64,000 bases of DNA from Botryosphaeria dothidea (taxonomy: Eukaryota > Ascomycota > Dothideomycetes > Botryosphaeriales > Botryosphaeriaceae): NCBI GenBank assembly GCA_011503125.2, contig WWBZ02000001.1:1798001-1862000 (forward strand), in the 5' to 3' direction. Below, in pieces: positions 10,684-21,029 of this stretch. The stretch's first letter is position 1. The number at the start of each line of letters is the position of its first letter. Made by a program: the position numbers and the translations under genes. The notes under the pieces were generated by a model. That model saw nothing but the letters and a program-made list of their open reading frames with translations. It searched no databases and was not told the DNA's origin.

Positions 10684-13663
10684 ATGTTCGTCTTCAAGCG
10701 CGGTATGTCTACCTTCCTGCCCTCCACCTTCGGCCATGTAACTCCGCTTAAGAGCTTGAACTAATGTGCATATCGTGCAGACGGACGCAAGGAGCGTGTC
10801 CAATTCGACAAGATCACCGCCCGTGTGTCGAGACTGTGTTACGGCCTTGACCCGGAGCATGTCGACCCCGCCACCATCACCCAGAAGGTCATCTGTAAGA
10901 CAACCCGGCGAGCTCTTAAGTGTTTCAATAGGCGACCAGGAATCTAACTTCGATATCTTCCAGCTGGGGTGTACCAGGGCGTTTCCACGATTGAGCTGGA
11001 TAACTTGGCTGCCGAGACAGCTGGTAAGTTTCAGACCAACTGCCACCTCGACTGGAGTGTTACTGATATCGTATAGCCTACATGACCGTCACGCATCCCG
11101 ACTACGCCATCCTCGCTGCCCGTATCGCCGTGTCGAACCTTCACAAGCAGACCAAGAAGCAATTCTCGGCTGTCATTGCCGACCTCTACAACTATGTCAA
11201 CCCCAAGAACAGGAAACACTCTCCTATGATCTCCAAGGAGACATTCGAAATAGTCGCGAAGCACGCCGAGGAGCTCAACTCCGCTATCGTCTACGACCGT
11301 GACTTCCAATACCAATACTTCGGTTTCAAGACTCTTGAGAGGTCCTACCTGCTCCGCATCAACGGAAAGGTTGCGGAGAGACCACAGCAGATGATCATGC
11401 GTGTGGCGGTGGGTATTCACGGTGAGGACATTGAGAAGGCCATTGAGACCTACAACCTCATGTCCCTCAAGTACTTCACCCACGCCTCGCCTAGTAAGAA
11501 CCCCTGCGTCAGTGGATGTCGACCGTCAGGCTAACAAACGCGACAGCTCTCTTCAACGCCGGTACTCCCAAGCCTCAGCTGGCTTCCTGCTTCCTCATCG
11601 ACATGAAGGAGGACAGCATTGAGGGTATCTACGATACCCTGAAGACCTGCGCCATGATTTCCAAGACCGCCGGTGGTATCGGCCTCAATGTCCACCGTAT
11701 TCGCGCTACTGGCAGCTATATTGCTGGCACCAACGGTACCAGCAACGGCCTCATTCCTATGCTCCGTGTGTACAACAACACCGCCCGCTATGTCGACCAG
11801 GGTGGCAACAAGCGTCCCGGTGCATTCGCCATTTACCTCGAGCCGTGGCATGCCGATGTCTTCAGCTTCCTTGACCTCCGCAAGAACCACGGAAAGGAAG
11901 AGGTTCGCGCTCGTGACCTGTTTTACGCTCTGTGGATCCCCGATCTCTTCATGAAGCGTGTCGAACAGAACGGCACCTGGACTCTGATGTGCCCCAACGA
12001 GTGCCCTGGTCTTGCCGACGTCTACGGCGACGAGTTCGAGGCTCTGTACGAGCAGTACGAGAAGGAGGGTCGGGGTCGTGAGACCGTTCGTGCCCAGAAG
12101 CTCTGGTACGCCATTCTTGAGGCTCAGGTCGAGACTGGCAACCCCTTCATGCTGTACAAGGACCACTGCAACCGCAAGAGCAACCAGAAGAACCTTGGCA
12201 CCATCCGCAGCTCCAACCTCTGCTGCGAGATTGTCGAGTACACTGCCCCTGATGAGGTCGCTGTCTGCAACCTTGCATCCCTGGCACTTCCTACCTTTGT
12301 CAATGTCGAGCAGGGAGTTTATGACTTCAAGAAGCTTCATGATGTCACTCAAGTGCTCGTCAAGAACCTGAACAAGATCATCGACATCAACCACTACCCC
12401 GTGCCGGAGGCTAGGAGGAGCAACATGCGCCATCGCCCCATTGCTGTTGGTGTCAACGGTCTCGCCGATGCTTTCCTGGCTCTTCGTATGCCCTTCGATT
12501 CTCCTGAGGCCAAGCACCTCAACATTCAGATCTTCGAGACCATCTACCACGCTGCTCTTACTGCCTCCATTGAGCTCGCCAAGCAACACGGCCCCTATGA
12601 GACGTTCCAGGGTAGCCCCGCTTCCCAAGGCATTCTGCAGTATGACATGTGGAACAAGGCCCCCACTGACCTGTGGGACTGGGACAGCCTGAAGGCTGAG
12701 GTCGCCCAGCACGGTGTCCGCAACTCCCTGCTCGTTGCGCCCATGCCTACTGCCTCTACCAGTCAGATTCTTGGCTTCAACGAGTGCTTCGAGCCTTACA
12801 CTTCGAACATTTACTCTCGCCGTGTCTTGGCCGGTGAGTTCCAGGTCGTCAACCCCTGGCTCCTGAAGGACCTGGTCGACCTCGGTCTGTGGTCGGACCA
12901 GATGAAGAACCGCATCATTGCTTCCAACGGCTCCATCCAGCAAATTCCCAACATCCCGGATGACATCAAGGCGCTCTACAAGACCGTCTGGGAGCTCTCT
13001 CAGCGTACCATCGTCCAGATGGCTGCTGACCGTGGTGCCTTCATCGATCAGTCGCAGTCCCTCAACATTCACATGAAGGATCCTACGATGGGCAAGATCA
13101 CCTCCATGCACTTCGCCGGTTGGAAGCTCGGTCTCAAGACTGGCATGTACTATCTCCGTACCCAGGCTGCCGCTGCTCCCATCCAGTTCACTGTCGACCA
13201 GGAGGCTCTTAAGGTTGCCGACACCAACGTCGCTCGTACGCAGAAGCGTCGTACTCTGGGCACTGCTGGGTACCAAAGCGCTTCCGTTCCCCGGCCTATG
13301 TATGCCCAAAAATCGGAGTCGCCGGGCCCCAACGGCGTGCCGACTCCTTCCCAGACTCCTCCCCTCCCCACTACCCCCTCCAAGGAGAGGAAGATCAACC
13401 CGATGACGCCTAGAAAGGATGCCATCACGGCTCCTGAGTTCAAGGCTGATGTTGAAGATGGCGACAGCCCTAAGCTCCTTTCCACCAACCCCGAGGGTAT
13501 AGTCCCTAAGGAAGAGGAGCTTCCTTCTGCTCAACATCCTAAGGAGCCTCAGGACGAGGACCAGGAGAAGGACTCGGATGAGCGCGATGGTGACATCTAC
13601 GCCGATGCCGTGCTGCAGTGCAGCATTGAGAACAAGGAGGCGTGCATCATGTGCAGCGGTTAA
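10684..13663 (+). CDS. rnr1: Ribonucleoside-diphosphate reductase large subunit (class Ia)
   Basis: Reduces ribonucleoside diphosphates to deoxynucleotides together with the small subunit. Five exons: 10684-10702, 10781-10894, 10964-11023, 11077-11493 and 11547-13663, giving 908 residues. Introns are 53-78 nt and clustered at the 5' end. The N-terminal ATP cone starts at [18 protein letters not shown] (about 1-95). Catalytic cysteines are visible at C218 (PQLASC), C429 (NLCCEIVEY) and C444 (EVAVCNL), matching the spacing of the yeast C218/C428/C443 triad. [20 protein letters not shown] and [12 protein letters not shown] are present. The C-terminal tail is about 130 residues, disordered and Pro-rich, ending ACIMCSG with the shuttle pair C903/C906. 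Possible MBF boxes lie upstream. A convergent dUTPase-like gene sits 309 bp downstream. A 749-codon open frame on the opposite strand is a codon-bias shadow. Confidence 0.97.
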
Positions 13664-13972
13664 GTAATTACGATGTTGATCAAATGATAGTAAAATGGGC
13701 GGTTGCATTGCAAGGTTAATGGTTCTGGACGCCTGTTTTGGGTAAAGGCTATGGTTCACCGGCGTTATGGGCGGCTTCATGTTCTTCTTTGTACGATCAG
13801 ATGCTCCATCCTATTAGATAGTCTAGTGCGCTCGTATCGAATTGAGGCGTGTCTTCTTCAAGAAAGAATTTCTTCTCAAGTGGTCCGTTGCGTTCATACA
13901 ACACGTCTTGCGTTGATGTCAGTTGATGTTCAGGACAAACAGATCTTCCCAATGTCGACTTCCTCACCCAGC
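13664..13972. other. Convergent 3' region between RNR and the dUTPase-like gene
   Basis: 309 bp shared by the 3' ends of two converging genes. It must hold both terminators/poly(A) regions; no distinctive element seen. Confidence 0.5.
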
Positions 13973-14500
13973 TCACATCGCCTTGCTCCCTTGGTATACA
14001 CCATTGTAACCTTCGACAGGCTCGCTCATCTGGTGCAGGACCAACTGGGCCAACTTCGCATTATCATGGAGTCTGAGACCGAACGGATTGAGAACCTGTA
14101 GAAGCGCGCCGATCGCACCGCTGTAGCCGCTATCCACAACCCCGCCACTCAACAGAGCCCCGGACCGGAAGAGCGACCTCCGCACGAAGATCTGACCCAT
14201 CGCATCGAGCGGGACGGCAACGGTCTCGTTGAACTCGACGAGATAGGAGCCGCTGGCGAGGTGGACACCGGTTTGGTCGGCTTGCGCAGCGGGATGCTTC
14301 GGGCTGGTGGACGTGAAGACGGCTTCCGTGGGAGCGGTCCGGCGGAGGCGGTTGTCGAAGTCGACGGCGCCGGCGGCCGTCCACGTGAGGACGCGTCTGA
14401 GGGTCAGGTCGACGCCGCAGGGCTGGGACTGCAGGGGCGGGGAGATGGCGCCGCTGATGATTTTGCGGGGTGTTATGAGAGAGCGGCCGGGAAGGATCAT
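13973..14500 (-). CDS. dUTPase / dCTP-deaminase-fold protein
   Basis: Single exon, 175 residues from ATG at 14500; the open frame upstream has no other ATG, and MILPGRSLI matches the usual start of Dcd-type proteins. Members hydrolyse dUTP to dUMP and/or deaminate dCTP, keeping uracil out of DNA. Visible motifs are QPCGVDLTLRRV (28-37), VPLDAMGQIFVRRSLFRSG (97-114, containing the RxSLxRxG triphosphate loop), GGVVDSGYSGAIG (119-131, with Asp123 as candidate catalytic base) and AKLAQLVL (148-155). The Glu that serves deamination in E. coli Dcd (in the xIVLEF segment) is not evident; the equivalent stretch reads GALLQVLN. I therefore favour dUTPase activity, by inference. The gene converges on RNR, and an ACGCGT box lies 79 bp upstream of its ATG. 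Confidence 0.8.
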   Translation of the reverse strand: MILPGRSLITPRKIISGAISPPLQSQPCGVDLTLRRVLTWTAAGAVDFDNRLRRTAPTEAVFTSTSPKHPAAQADQTGVHLASGSYLVEFNETVAVPLDAMGQIFVRRSLFRSGALLSGGVVDSGYSGAIGALLQVLNPFGLRLHDNAKLAQLVLHQMSEPVEGYNGVYQGSKAM

Positions 14501-15228
14501 TTTTTGGGGCTGTTGGGTGTGGGAGGGCGGTGGTGAGTCCTGATGCGCGCGTTGTTCGACACGTTTGTTGGAGAGGGGACGCGTTGGTGCAAACAAACGG
14601 CTTTTATCAGCTTAGCGATTCCTGATTGAGCGTACGAGTCAATGCCGTGTCAGCGACTATGCAATAAACAGTCAAAAAGGATAAAGTGTCTTGAAGGTTG
14701 TCCTGTCTTCTTGCAGGCAATGCAATGTCGAATATAACAGGGCAGTCGATGCCACTAAAACAAGTCAAACGCAGAATTCAGCGCCGTTATGAATAGGATG
14801 ACACAATTTGTTTTTTTGTAAAGACTGGTGCTTGGTCGTCTTGGTAGTGTTTATTTGTGCTCGTTAACTACTCCCTTCAACGTTGAGGTCTTCCATAACG
14901 TCGCGGATGTTTTCGTATTATTGTGCTGCAGGTGTCGGATTGCAGCTTCTTCCAAGCCGAGCCGTGACGCCTGACCGGTATGGATCTGCCTGAGATCACG
15001 GAGCTGTTGGCTAGGTCGGCGTGCTCTTGAGTAGCTGGTGGCTTCGGTAGATCAGCCTGCGAGCCTTATTAGACCGGTGGGCACTTCTTTGCCGTAGCCA
15101 TAGTGCTCGTTGTCGAGCTGTAATAATGCCAAGGGTCGGTCCACACATCACGTCCTATTCGGCGTCGATGTTCCCTGAGCGTCCTTTCTGATCAGAACAT
15201 GCTCACATATAAAGATTAGACTCATAAC
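14501..15228. other. Intergenic, promoter of the dUTPase-like gene
   Basis: 728 bp. ACGCGT at 14579-14584 lies 79 bp upstream of the minus-strand ATG. The rest is of average composition, probably the 3' region of the next minus-strand gene, with nothing else recognised. Confidence 0.5.
14579..14584. promoter_or_regulatory. ACGCGT box upstream of the dUTPase-like gene
   Basis: MluI-type hexamer 79-84 bp before the ATG at 14500. Its presence in front of both neighbouring dNTP-metabolism genes suggests shared G1/S control; this is inference from position. Confidence 0.4.
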
Positions 15229-16194
15229 CTACCAAAGAACTAATGTAAATATAGAGGAATCTACGCTATAAAAACAGTCAATATCATTGGAATGACCAGT
15301 CACCTGAATGACCATCGGGGCTTTAACTATTTGGAAAGAAAGAACTTTGTAGACCTGGTAGCTTAGCCATATCGAATAGGCAATTCGATGCTGAGTTATT
15401 TTAATCTTGTCCAAGTCCTGCACCCCTGAGTCTGTTTCGCATGCCAGGTTATCGATCATGGTTACCCAGTGATTTGCAACGGCTTCCGAAGGTCTGACGG
15501 GGATGCACCTGCATATTTCCTTGTCGTTGAAGTCTGCAAGTCGCGCGTAAAAGTGCTCTTTCCCCACCTGCCATGTACTCCATACTTGCACGTCGAAGGA
15601 GCCAAGTAGCGAGGAGCGATCATGAGAAGGGCTCATGAAATGGATGAAGGCTGTTCTTCCCCTTCTGGACCTCATTTTCATATACGTGACAACATGGTGA
15701 CTGAGGATGTCATTGAGTGGTACGCACGGCGCTGGGCGAGTTGGAAAACGTCCGACATATGTGCCATGAAGGTTTCGGAATCCAGAAGGTTCACAGCCAG
15801 CATGATTGTCTTGGAACTGGGCGCAGTGCTGTAGTCTATCCTGTCCCAGCGCAATGGTCGAATCTCCTGCCAAAAATGGCTCAGCTCCCAAGGGTAGGAT
15901 GTTGAAGTATCGCGGCGTGCTACCAATATTTTGAAAGCCTTTTAGAGAATCCCGAGGCGCGCTACTTCGACATATGCTACATATTTTCGTCCATGGATGA
16001 GCGGCGGTCGCTGTGTAGTCAAAGAAATATCGAAGGTTCTTAGTCTCCCAGCAAATCCTGCAGATCCGGGTAGCGTTATAGGGGGTTTGCAAGTTGTCCT
16101 TGCAACAGTCCGAATGCTTCAAGGCGGCTAGTGCCAGGCGGGAGTCCGAACGAGCGGTTTCCTCGAGATATGAACTATTGTGTCTAGACTCCAT
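15229..16194 (-). CDS. Hypothetical protein with a CxxC...CxxC pair
   Basis: 321 residues if it starts at the ATG at 16194; the frame is open for another 60 codons upstream, but that part is less protein-like. I recognise no family. Near residues 45-75 it has ATRICRICWETK, then a 22-residue gap, then KICSICRSS: two CxxC knuckles that could form a zinc site. The rest is mixed alpha/beta in composition with no signal peptide and no obvious membrane segment. Base composition is less GC-rich and codon use less biased than in the flanking housekeeping genes. An intron near the 3' end is possible and would change the C terminus. It may be a lineage-specific gene or a decayed one. Confidence 0.5.
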   Translation of the reverse strand: MESRHNSSYLEETARSDSRLALAALKHSDCCKDNLQTPYNATRICRICWETKNLRYFFDYTATAAHPWTKICSICRSSAPRDSLKGFQNIGSTPRYFNILPLGAEPFLAGDSTIALGQDRLQHCAQFQDNHAGCEPSGFRNLHGTYVGRFPTRPAPCVPLNDILSHHVVTYMKMRSRRGRTAFIHFMSPSHDRSSLLGSFDVQVWSTWQVGKEHFYARLADFNDKEICRCIPVRPSEAVANHWVTMIDNLACETDSGVQDLDKIKITQHRIAYSIWLSYQVYKVLSFQIVKAPMVIQVTGHSNDIDCFYSVDSSIFTLVLW

Positions 16195-16691
16195 TATAGG
16201 AATGTGATATCTTGCCGCGATAACAAAAGGTGAAATCGCGCGTGGACACGTCTGGTGAATGCGATGGATGTATGAGTACTTGTTGCCGCGGGTATGCTGA
16301 AAGTCAAGTATACATAGAGGAAAACATCTGTGGAAGGAGGGACACACTGCAGGCACCATGTATGAGCTACGCAATCTGGATCCGCGACGGGCAATTCTAA
16401 TGTTCCGCGCATTCGCAGTATCATGGGATCCCCGTACATCAACGGAGAGACATGTACGCGAGAATGGTCCATATCACCCTCACTTGCTTTGCACGAGTGG
16501 CTTGAGGTACCCCAATGGTCTCTAGAACGAGTCAGCTTCAGGCATATATCATTATCTTGCTTTCAAAAGCCTACGCCGGCAAAAACCAAAGACCTCTGGG
16601 CCTTGCTTCTTCAAGTCTTGAATCAGACAGACCACCCAATTTCCCAAACTCGACTCCATTGACGCCACGAATGCATGTATGTAGGGTATCC
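16195..16691. other. Intergenic between two minus-strand genes
   Basis: 497 bp: promoter of the CxxC protein gene and 3' UTR of the rds3-type gene. The open frame at 16194-16472 resembles nothing known to me. Confidence 0.45.
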
Positions 16692-17128
16692 TCAATGATT
16701 CCGGAAGTTCTTTTTCTGGTAGAACAAGTCCGTCCTTGAACTACCCAGGTTGATAATCTTGGGGCAGCCGTCGCGGTCCTTCTCTAAACGGGTGCACTCG
16801 AAGCAGTAGAAAGCGTCAGAGATACCCTACGCACGAATGTTAGCTCCCATTTATCGTAAACTAAATATGGGCTTGTCACTTACCTCACCGCCACACACGA
16901 CACATTTGTTCTGGTAGTTGCCGAAAGAGCATTCATCGCAGATACGGACGAGCGTGGTTGGACGGACGTAGCTGTCACAGACGGGGCATTTGCCATCGCA
17001 TTTATCGCACAGACGGCCGATGGCGATTCCGGGCTGCTTCCGGCACATAACCAAGTCGCTGAGACGCGTTAGTTCTGCTGCTGGTTCGGAGGTGGGGCGG
17101 CGAAAACTTACGGATGATGGCGCGACAT
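16692..17128 (-). CDS. rds3: SF3b splicing factor subunit Rds3/PHF5A
   Basis: Small zinc-knuckle subunit of the SF3b complex of the U2 snRNP, which helps recognise the branch site. Three exons: 17128-17112 (17 nt), 17058-16884 and 16826-16692, giving 108 residues against about 107-117 in yeasts and animals. It starts [20 protein letters not shown] and carries the conserved CxxC clusters [38 protein letters not shown] and DGCPKI, ending in [19 protein letters not shown]. The basic tail is shorter and different from the animal GFKKR end. Cysteine spacing is unmistakable. It is head-to-head with the pinin-type gene 365 bp away. Confidence 0.95.
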
Positions 17129-17493
17129 GATGTAGCTCGGGGGGCGATGGAGATTTTGAGTTCGGGGGGTTGTGGCAGGTGTAGAGAACGGAACCGGGAG
17201 AGCTATATGGCTGCAGTGGAGGAGCTGTGGCGGTTGTTGTGCTGACCAAAGATGCGGCGGCAACAGCTTCGACGCTTTTCGAGCGCGCGAGCTGCGCGCG
17301 ATTAGATAAGATGAGATCTTGGAAGCTCGGATCACATCGGGCCGAACATTAATCGCAGCAAGCAACAGCTTCGCAATCGCCGACGCGCCTGTTTGCGCCG
17401 CCAGCCGTTGCTCTGCTCCACCACGACGCCTGCACCGGATTCTACTTCAACCCCTCCCAACCCGCGCGCCTGGCCTTGCTCTTGACGCTAGCT
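17129..17493. promoter_or_regulatory. 365-bp divergent promoter between rds3 and pinin genes
   Basis: The whole interval between the two ATGs (17128 on minus, 17494 on plus) is non-coding, so it must serve both genes. No TATA box is visible in either direction; the right half is GC-rich, as is usual for housekeeping promoters. Confidence 0.55.
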
Positions 17494-18582
17494 ATGGCTG
17501 ATGAAGAACCGTAAGCAATTCCGCTCACTCCGCTACTTCGCCGCCTGTTGACATCGTCGCCGCAGAGTCGTTGCCTCGGCGGTCGTTGTGCCAGAGAGCT
17601 CCGAGCCAGTCTCACCCCGCGAAAACTCCCAGAAGCGCAGGCAATCGTCCGTCTCCGAAGCCGGTAGCAAGCGCCCTCGCCTGAGCATAGACAACACCAA
17701 CAATGACTCCCAGGACGGCTCACGCCATCAAGATGACTCGCCTACCGACCGCCGCCCCGATCGCCGCCGGACTGGTGCTGTGGAGGAGCGCAAGCGCGGA
17801 CAGCGTCTGTTTGGCGCGCTGCTTGGCACCCTCTCCCAGAGCTCGTCTAGTGCCGCCCAGCGCCGTCGTGCTGACATCGACAAGAAGCAGCAGGAGAAGC
17901 TGAAACTCCAAGCACAAGAGTTTGATCAGAGGAAGCAGCAACGTCTTGAGGAGCTCATGGTTATCAGGCGCCGCGAGCAGAAGAAGTTCGACGAGCAGAC
18001 AGTGAGCTACCCTGCAATGGCTTGTAAATGGAACTTTCGTTGACCAATTGGCCAGATGCGCATCCGCCACTCCAATATGCTCGCTCAGGCGCATTTTCTC
18101 CAAACCAAGACAGAACCCAAGCTTGTACGTGTCTGGTCTGTTTGCTTTGCGGAACATAGCGCTGACAGAAGCAGTTCTATAAACCATGGGAGCTACGTAC
18201 GGAAGAAGAAGACGTCATCAAAGCTCAGATTGAGGACGCTGAAGCAGCTATCGAAAAGGAACTCGCGGACTTCGAGGGACAGAGACAGGTCGAGCCGGAA
18301 GAAGAACAGCACGAGAAGAATGGAACCCCGGAGAAGAAGGACGAAGCAGAGGCTCAACAGGCTGAGGACATGGTGGGTTCAGAGCAAGCCAATGAGCCTC
18401 CCAAATCTCCGCGAGAGCAAGATAACATTACTGCTAGTGATGACCAGGTCAAGCCCACTTCTCACCCGGATACCCAGGAAAACGGACATTCGCCCAAGGA
18501 GCATGAATCTAAATCCAAGGAGCACAACGAAGATCACGGCGAGGAGGTTCTCGAAGCGGAGGAGGATACTGTAATATACTAA
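17494..18582 (+). CDS. Pinin/SDK/MemA-domain protein
   Basis: Relatives of animal pinin are nuclear proteins tied to splicing and exon-junction-associated complexes. Four exons: 17494-17510 (17 nt, MADEE plus two bases), 17566-18001, 18056-18124 and 18175-18582; 309 residues. The domain spans about 75-185: VEERKRGQRLFGALLGTL, a long Lys/Gln/Arg/Glu helix (RADIDKKQQEKLKLQAQEF ... RRREQKKFDEQT), then LAQAHFLQTKTEPKL|FYKPWELRTEEED. The PKLFYKPWEL segment, joined across intron 3, is a hallmark of the family and fixes the splice sites. The C-terminal third is acidic and disordered, with SPREQ/SPKEH repeats. The N terminus contains KRPRLS, a likely nuclear localisation element. Confidence 0.88.
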
Positions 18583-19531
18583 CCCGGGCGGCACAGTTCG
18601 CTTCTCCATTTTTCCAGCATGGCCTGATTTTTAGCGTCTTTGGGGGGCAATTTGCTCCATATTGATGATACCATTTTTCTCAGTAATTGCTTGAAAAGCG
18701 GCGGGAATGGTGGGGGTAACATGAATCCGGGTCAAGGGTTTTGTATCGTAGCTTCTACATGCCCGCGGAACCACGGCCAGCCACGGCTGGGATCCAGAGC
18801 TTCCGCTAACAGCATATTTTTGAAGAACCGACGATGGAAAGGATCAATATGCCAAACGTGGGTGCTTATAGCCTGCCGGAAAAAAAAAGAAATTTGAAAC
18901 GAATAAAGCGAAACAATCATATTGCTCGGCTCTAGCAGCATCGTGGACACAGGCGGGGTACTCCTGCTTCGCAAGTCTGAGGATATCGCGTCATGCGGTG
19001 ATTACAAAATATGGGCTTTGACGTTGGCGCGGATATGGATGAGTTCCATATCCGGTGATAACTCCGAGTAAGGGGACGTGAGGTTCATACCGGTGAGCAA
19101 TGGCTCCAATGTTTCTGATACGGGCGTAACTGGCGTGTGAAAACGTAGGGTAGTTTGAGCGTGATACTACTGTGCGAGCGAGAAGTATGCGAGAAGATGA
19201 AGACTCATCAGCAGATTTGCACGCCGCAAATGCTCATTATTGCATTTTATACGATTGCGAAATGCATCGACACCGGCTGACAGTTAGTGAGAAAGCATCC
19301 AACTCGTACTGTCTAGATACCTCGGCTCATGAAGGTGGAGTAATTGGCAGCACCGGCCATGACTTCGTACGTCCGTAATTGCTTCTCGATCACGCAGGAG
19401 CTCCGAACAACGACGGCGACACGAAAGGAGCAAACGTAAGAGCAGACGACGTCACAGAATAAAAAGCCGCCGTATAAGAGAGTGCAACAATGCCGACTAA
19501 GTTCTTTTCCGCCGGACATTCCTCCGTCAAA
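18583..19531. other. Intergenic, epoxide hydrolase promoter
   Basis: 949 bp. The left part is 3' UTR of the pinin gene. A TATAAG at 19473 precedes the next gene. An in-frame ATG at 19490 lies only about 12 bp beyond the TATA and is probably upstream of the transcript start, so I start the gene at 19532. Confidence 0.5.
19473..19478 (+). promoter_or_regulatory. TATA-like element of the epoxide hydrolase gene
   Basis: TATAAG 54-59 bp upstream of the ATG at 19532. It decides between two in-frame ATGs (19490 and 19532). Confidence 0.4.
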
Positions 19532-21029
19532 ATGGCTTCCGCCGTCACCAAGATCAGCCCTGTCTCAGACCCGCGTGTCTCTCACGAGACGGCGGTGCTC
19601 AACGGCCGCACTTACCGTATGATAGCACTGGTGGTGGTGATGCTGCACTCTGGAAATGCAGGGCTGACCGAGTCTCAGACTACATCCTCGGCGTGCCCAA
19701 GAATACCCAGTACAAGGCAACTATCGTCCTCGTTCGTCCCACGTATTCCGCCTCATGTTGAGAGAATGCTCTTGTGACAGTTGTTATTGCAGGTACATGG
19801 ATGGCCCGACCTGTCTTTCGGATGGCGATACCAGATCCCTGCGCTCATCGAGCTGGGCTTCCGCGTGGTCGCCCTTGATATGATGGGTTACGGTGGAACG
19901 GTAAGTCTCCCTTCAAAACGGAAAAGAACATCCGCTGCGGACTACAGACCGCTTTTTTTTTAAAAAAAAAAAAACAAAAGAGCTTAGGGTGCGAAGGGCG
20001 ATGAGAATGGTGCCCAAAGATTGAACGTGTGACTTACAATTCATCGTGCAGGACGCGCCGAGAGTGCCGCCGGAGGACATCTCGCTGTACGGCTTCAAGC
20101 GCGCGGCGGATGATATCGAGGAACTGGCTCGCCAGCTGGGCGCACCGAAGATTGTGCTCGGCGGTCACGACTGGTAAGACATTTTCCAGATCCCAGCGTC
20201 AAAGAGAGATGAGAAAAAAAAATGAAAGTGACGGCGATATGACAACACCTGAATAGCAAGCCAAAAGCGGAAAAAGGAAAACACACTGACCTCGCACTTA
20301 CAGGGGTGGAGCTGTCGTCTACCGCGTCGCTCTCTGGAAGCCAACCCTTATTTCTCACATTTTCGCCATCAGCACGCCTTATGCTCCCCCGACCAAGCAA
20401 TACTTCTCTGTGGAGCAGTTGGTCGCTGGCCCAATCCCGCAGTTCAGGTATCAACTCAACCTCGCTAGCGGCAAACCGGAGGAAGGTGTGAAGACGAAGG
20501 AAGGCTTCAAGAAGCTGCTTACTTTCATTACTGGAAGCAAGGGCCCGAACGGCGAGTTACTCTTCAACCCACATGACGGAATCATTTTGGAGAACTTAGG
20601 CAAGGTGCCAAGGGGCCCATTGATGTCAGAGGAGGTAAGCAGGATGAGATTTTGAAAAAAAAAACTCTAAATGTTCACCGGCTGCTGACTTATCAAAAAC
20701 AGGAACTCGACTTCTATGCTGAGCAGTACGCCCGCAACGGCCTGCATGGCCCTTGCAACTGGTACCGCACTCGCCGTGTCAACTTCGACGAGGAGCTCGA
20801 GCTCCCTGGCGATGGTACCATCAACGCGCCAGTCCTGTACATTGCCACCAACAAGGACAACGTCCTCAAGCCTGAGATGTCGGCGGGAATGGAGAAGCTC
20901 ATTCCGAATCTCAGCAGGGCTGCAGTGGACACTCACCATTTCGGCCAGTGGGAGAAGCCGGCAGAGATCAATGACATTATCAAGCAGTGGGCTGAAACGG
21001 TTGTCTTTGGAGGAAAGAGTGTACTCTAA
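19532..21029 (+). CDS. Epoxide hydrolase (alpha/beta hydrolase)
   Basis: Hydrolyses epoxides to diols through an Asp ester intermediate. Six exons: 19532-19616, 19679-19731, 19793-19900, 20052-20173, 20304-20634 and 20703-21029; 341 residues. Key motifs are HGWPD (oxyanion HGxP, residues 48-52), YGGTDAPR, GGHDWGG with nucleophile Asp122 split by intron 4, and DTHHFGQWEKP with the catalytic His near 311-312. The nucleophile being Asp in GHDWG separates it from Ser esterases. The intron 2 donor is GTTCGT, weaker than the others. Introns 3 and 4 are unusually long for this window (151 and 130 nt) and rich in homopolymers. No signal peptide, so probably cytosolic. Substrate unknown. Confidence 0.9.
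19953..19974 (+). repeat. T9-A13 homopolymer palindrome in an intron
   Basis: Nine T directly followed by thirteen A within intron 3 of the epoxide hydrolase gene (19901-20051). The tract is self-complementary and could fold in RNA, or slip during sequencing. Confidence 0.8.

Noticed and set aside
11531..13780. 749-codon open frame antisense to the RNR large subunit gene
   Set aside because: It mirrors the strongly C-ending codon use of the RNR gene, its Leu/Val/Asp-rich translation matches no fold, and the sense frame is certain.
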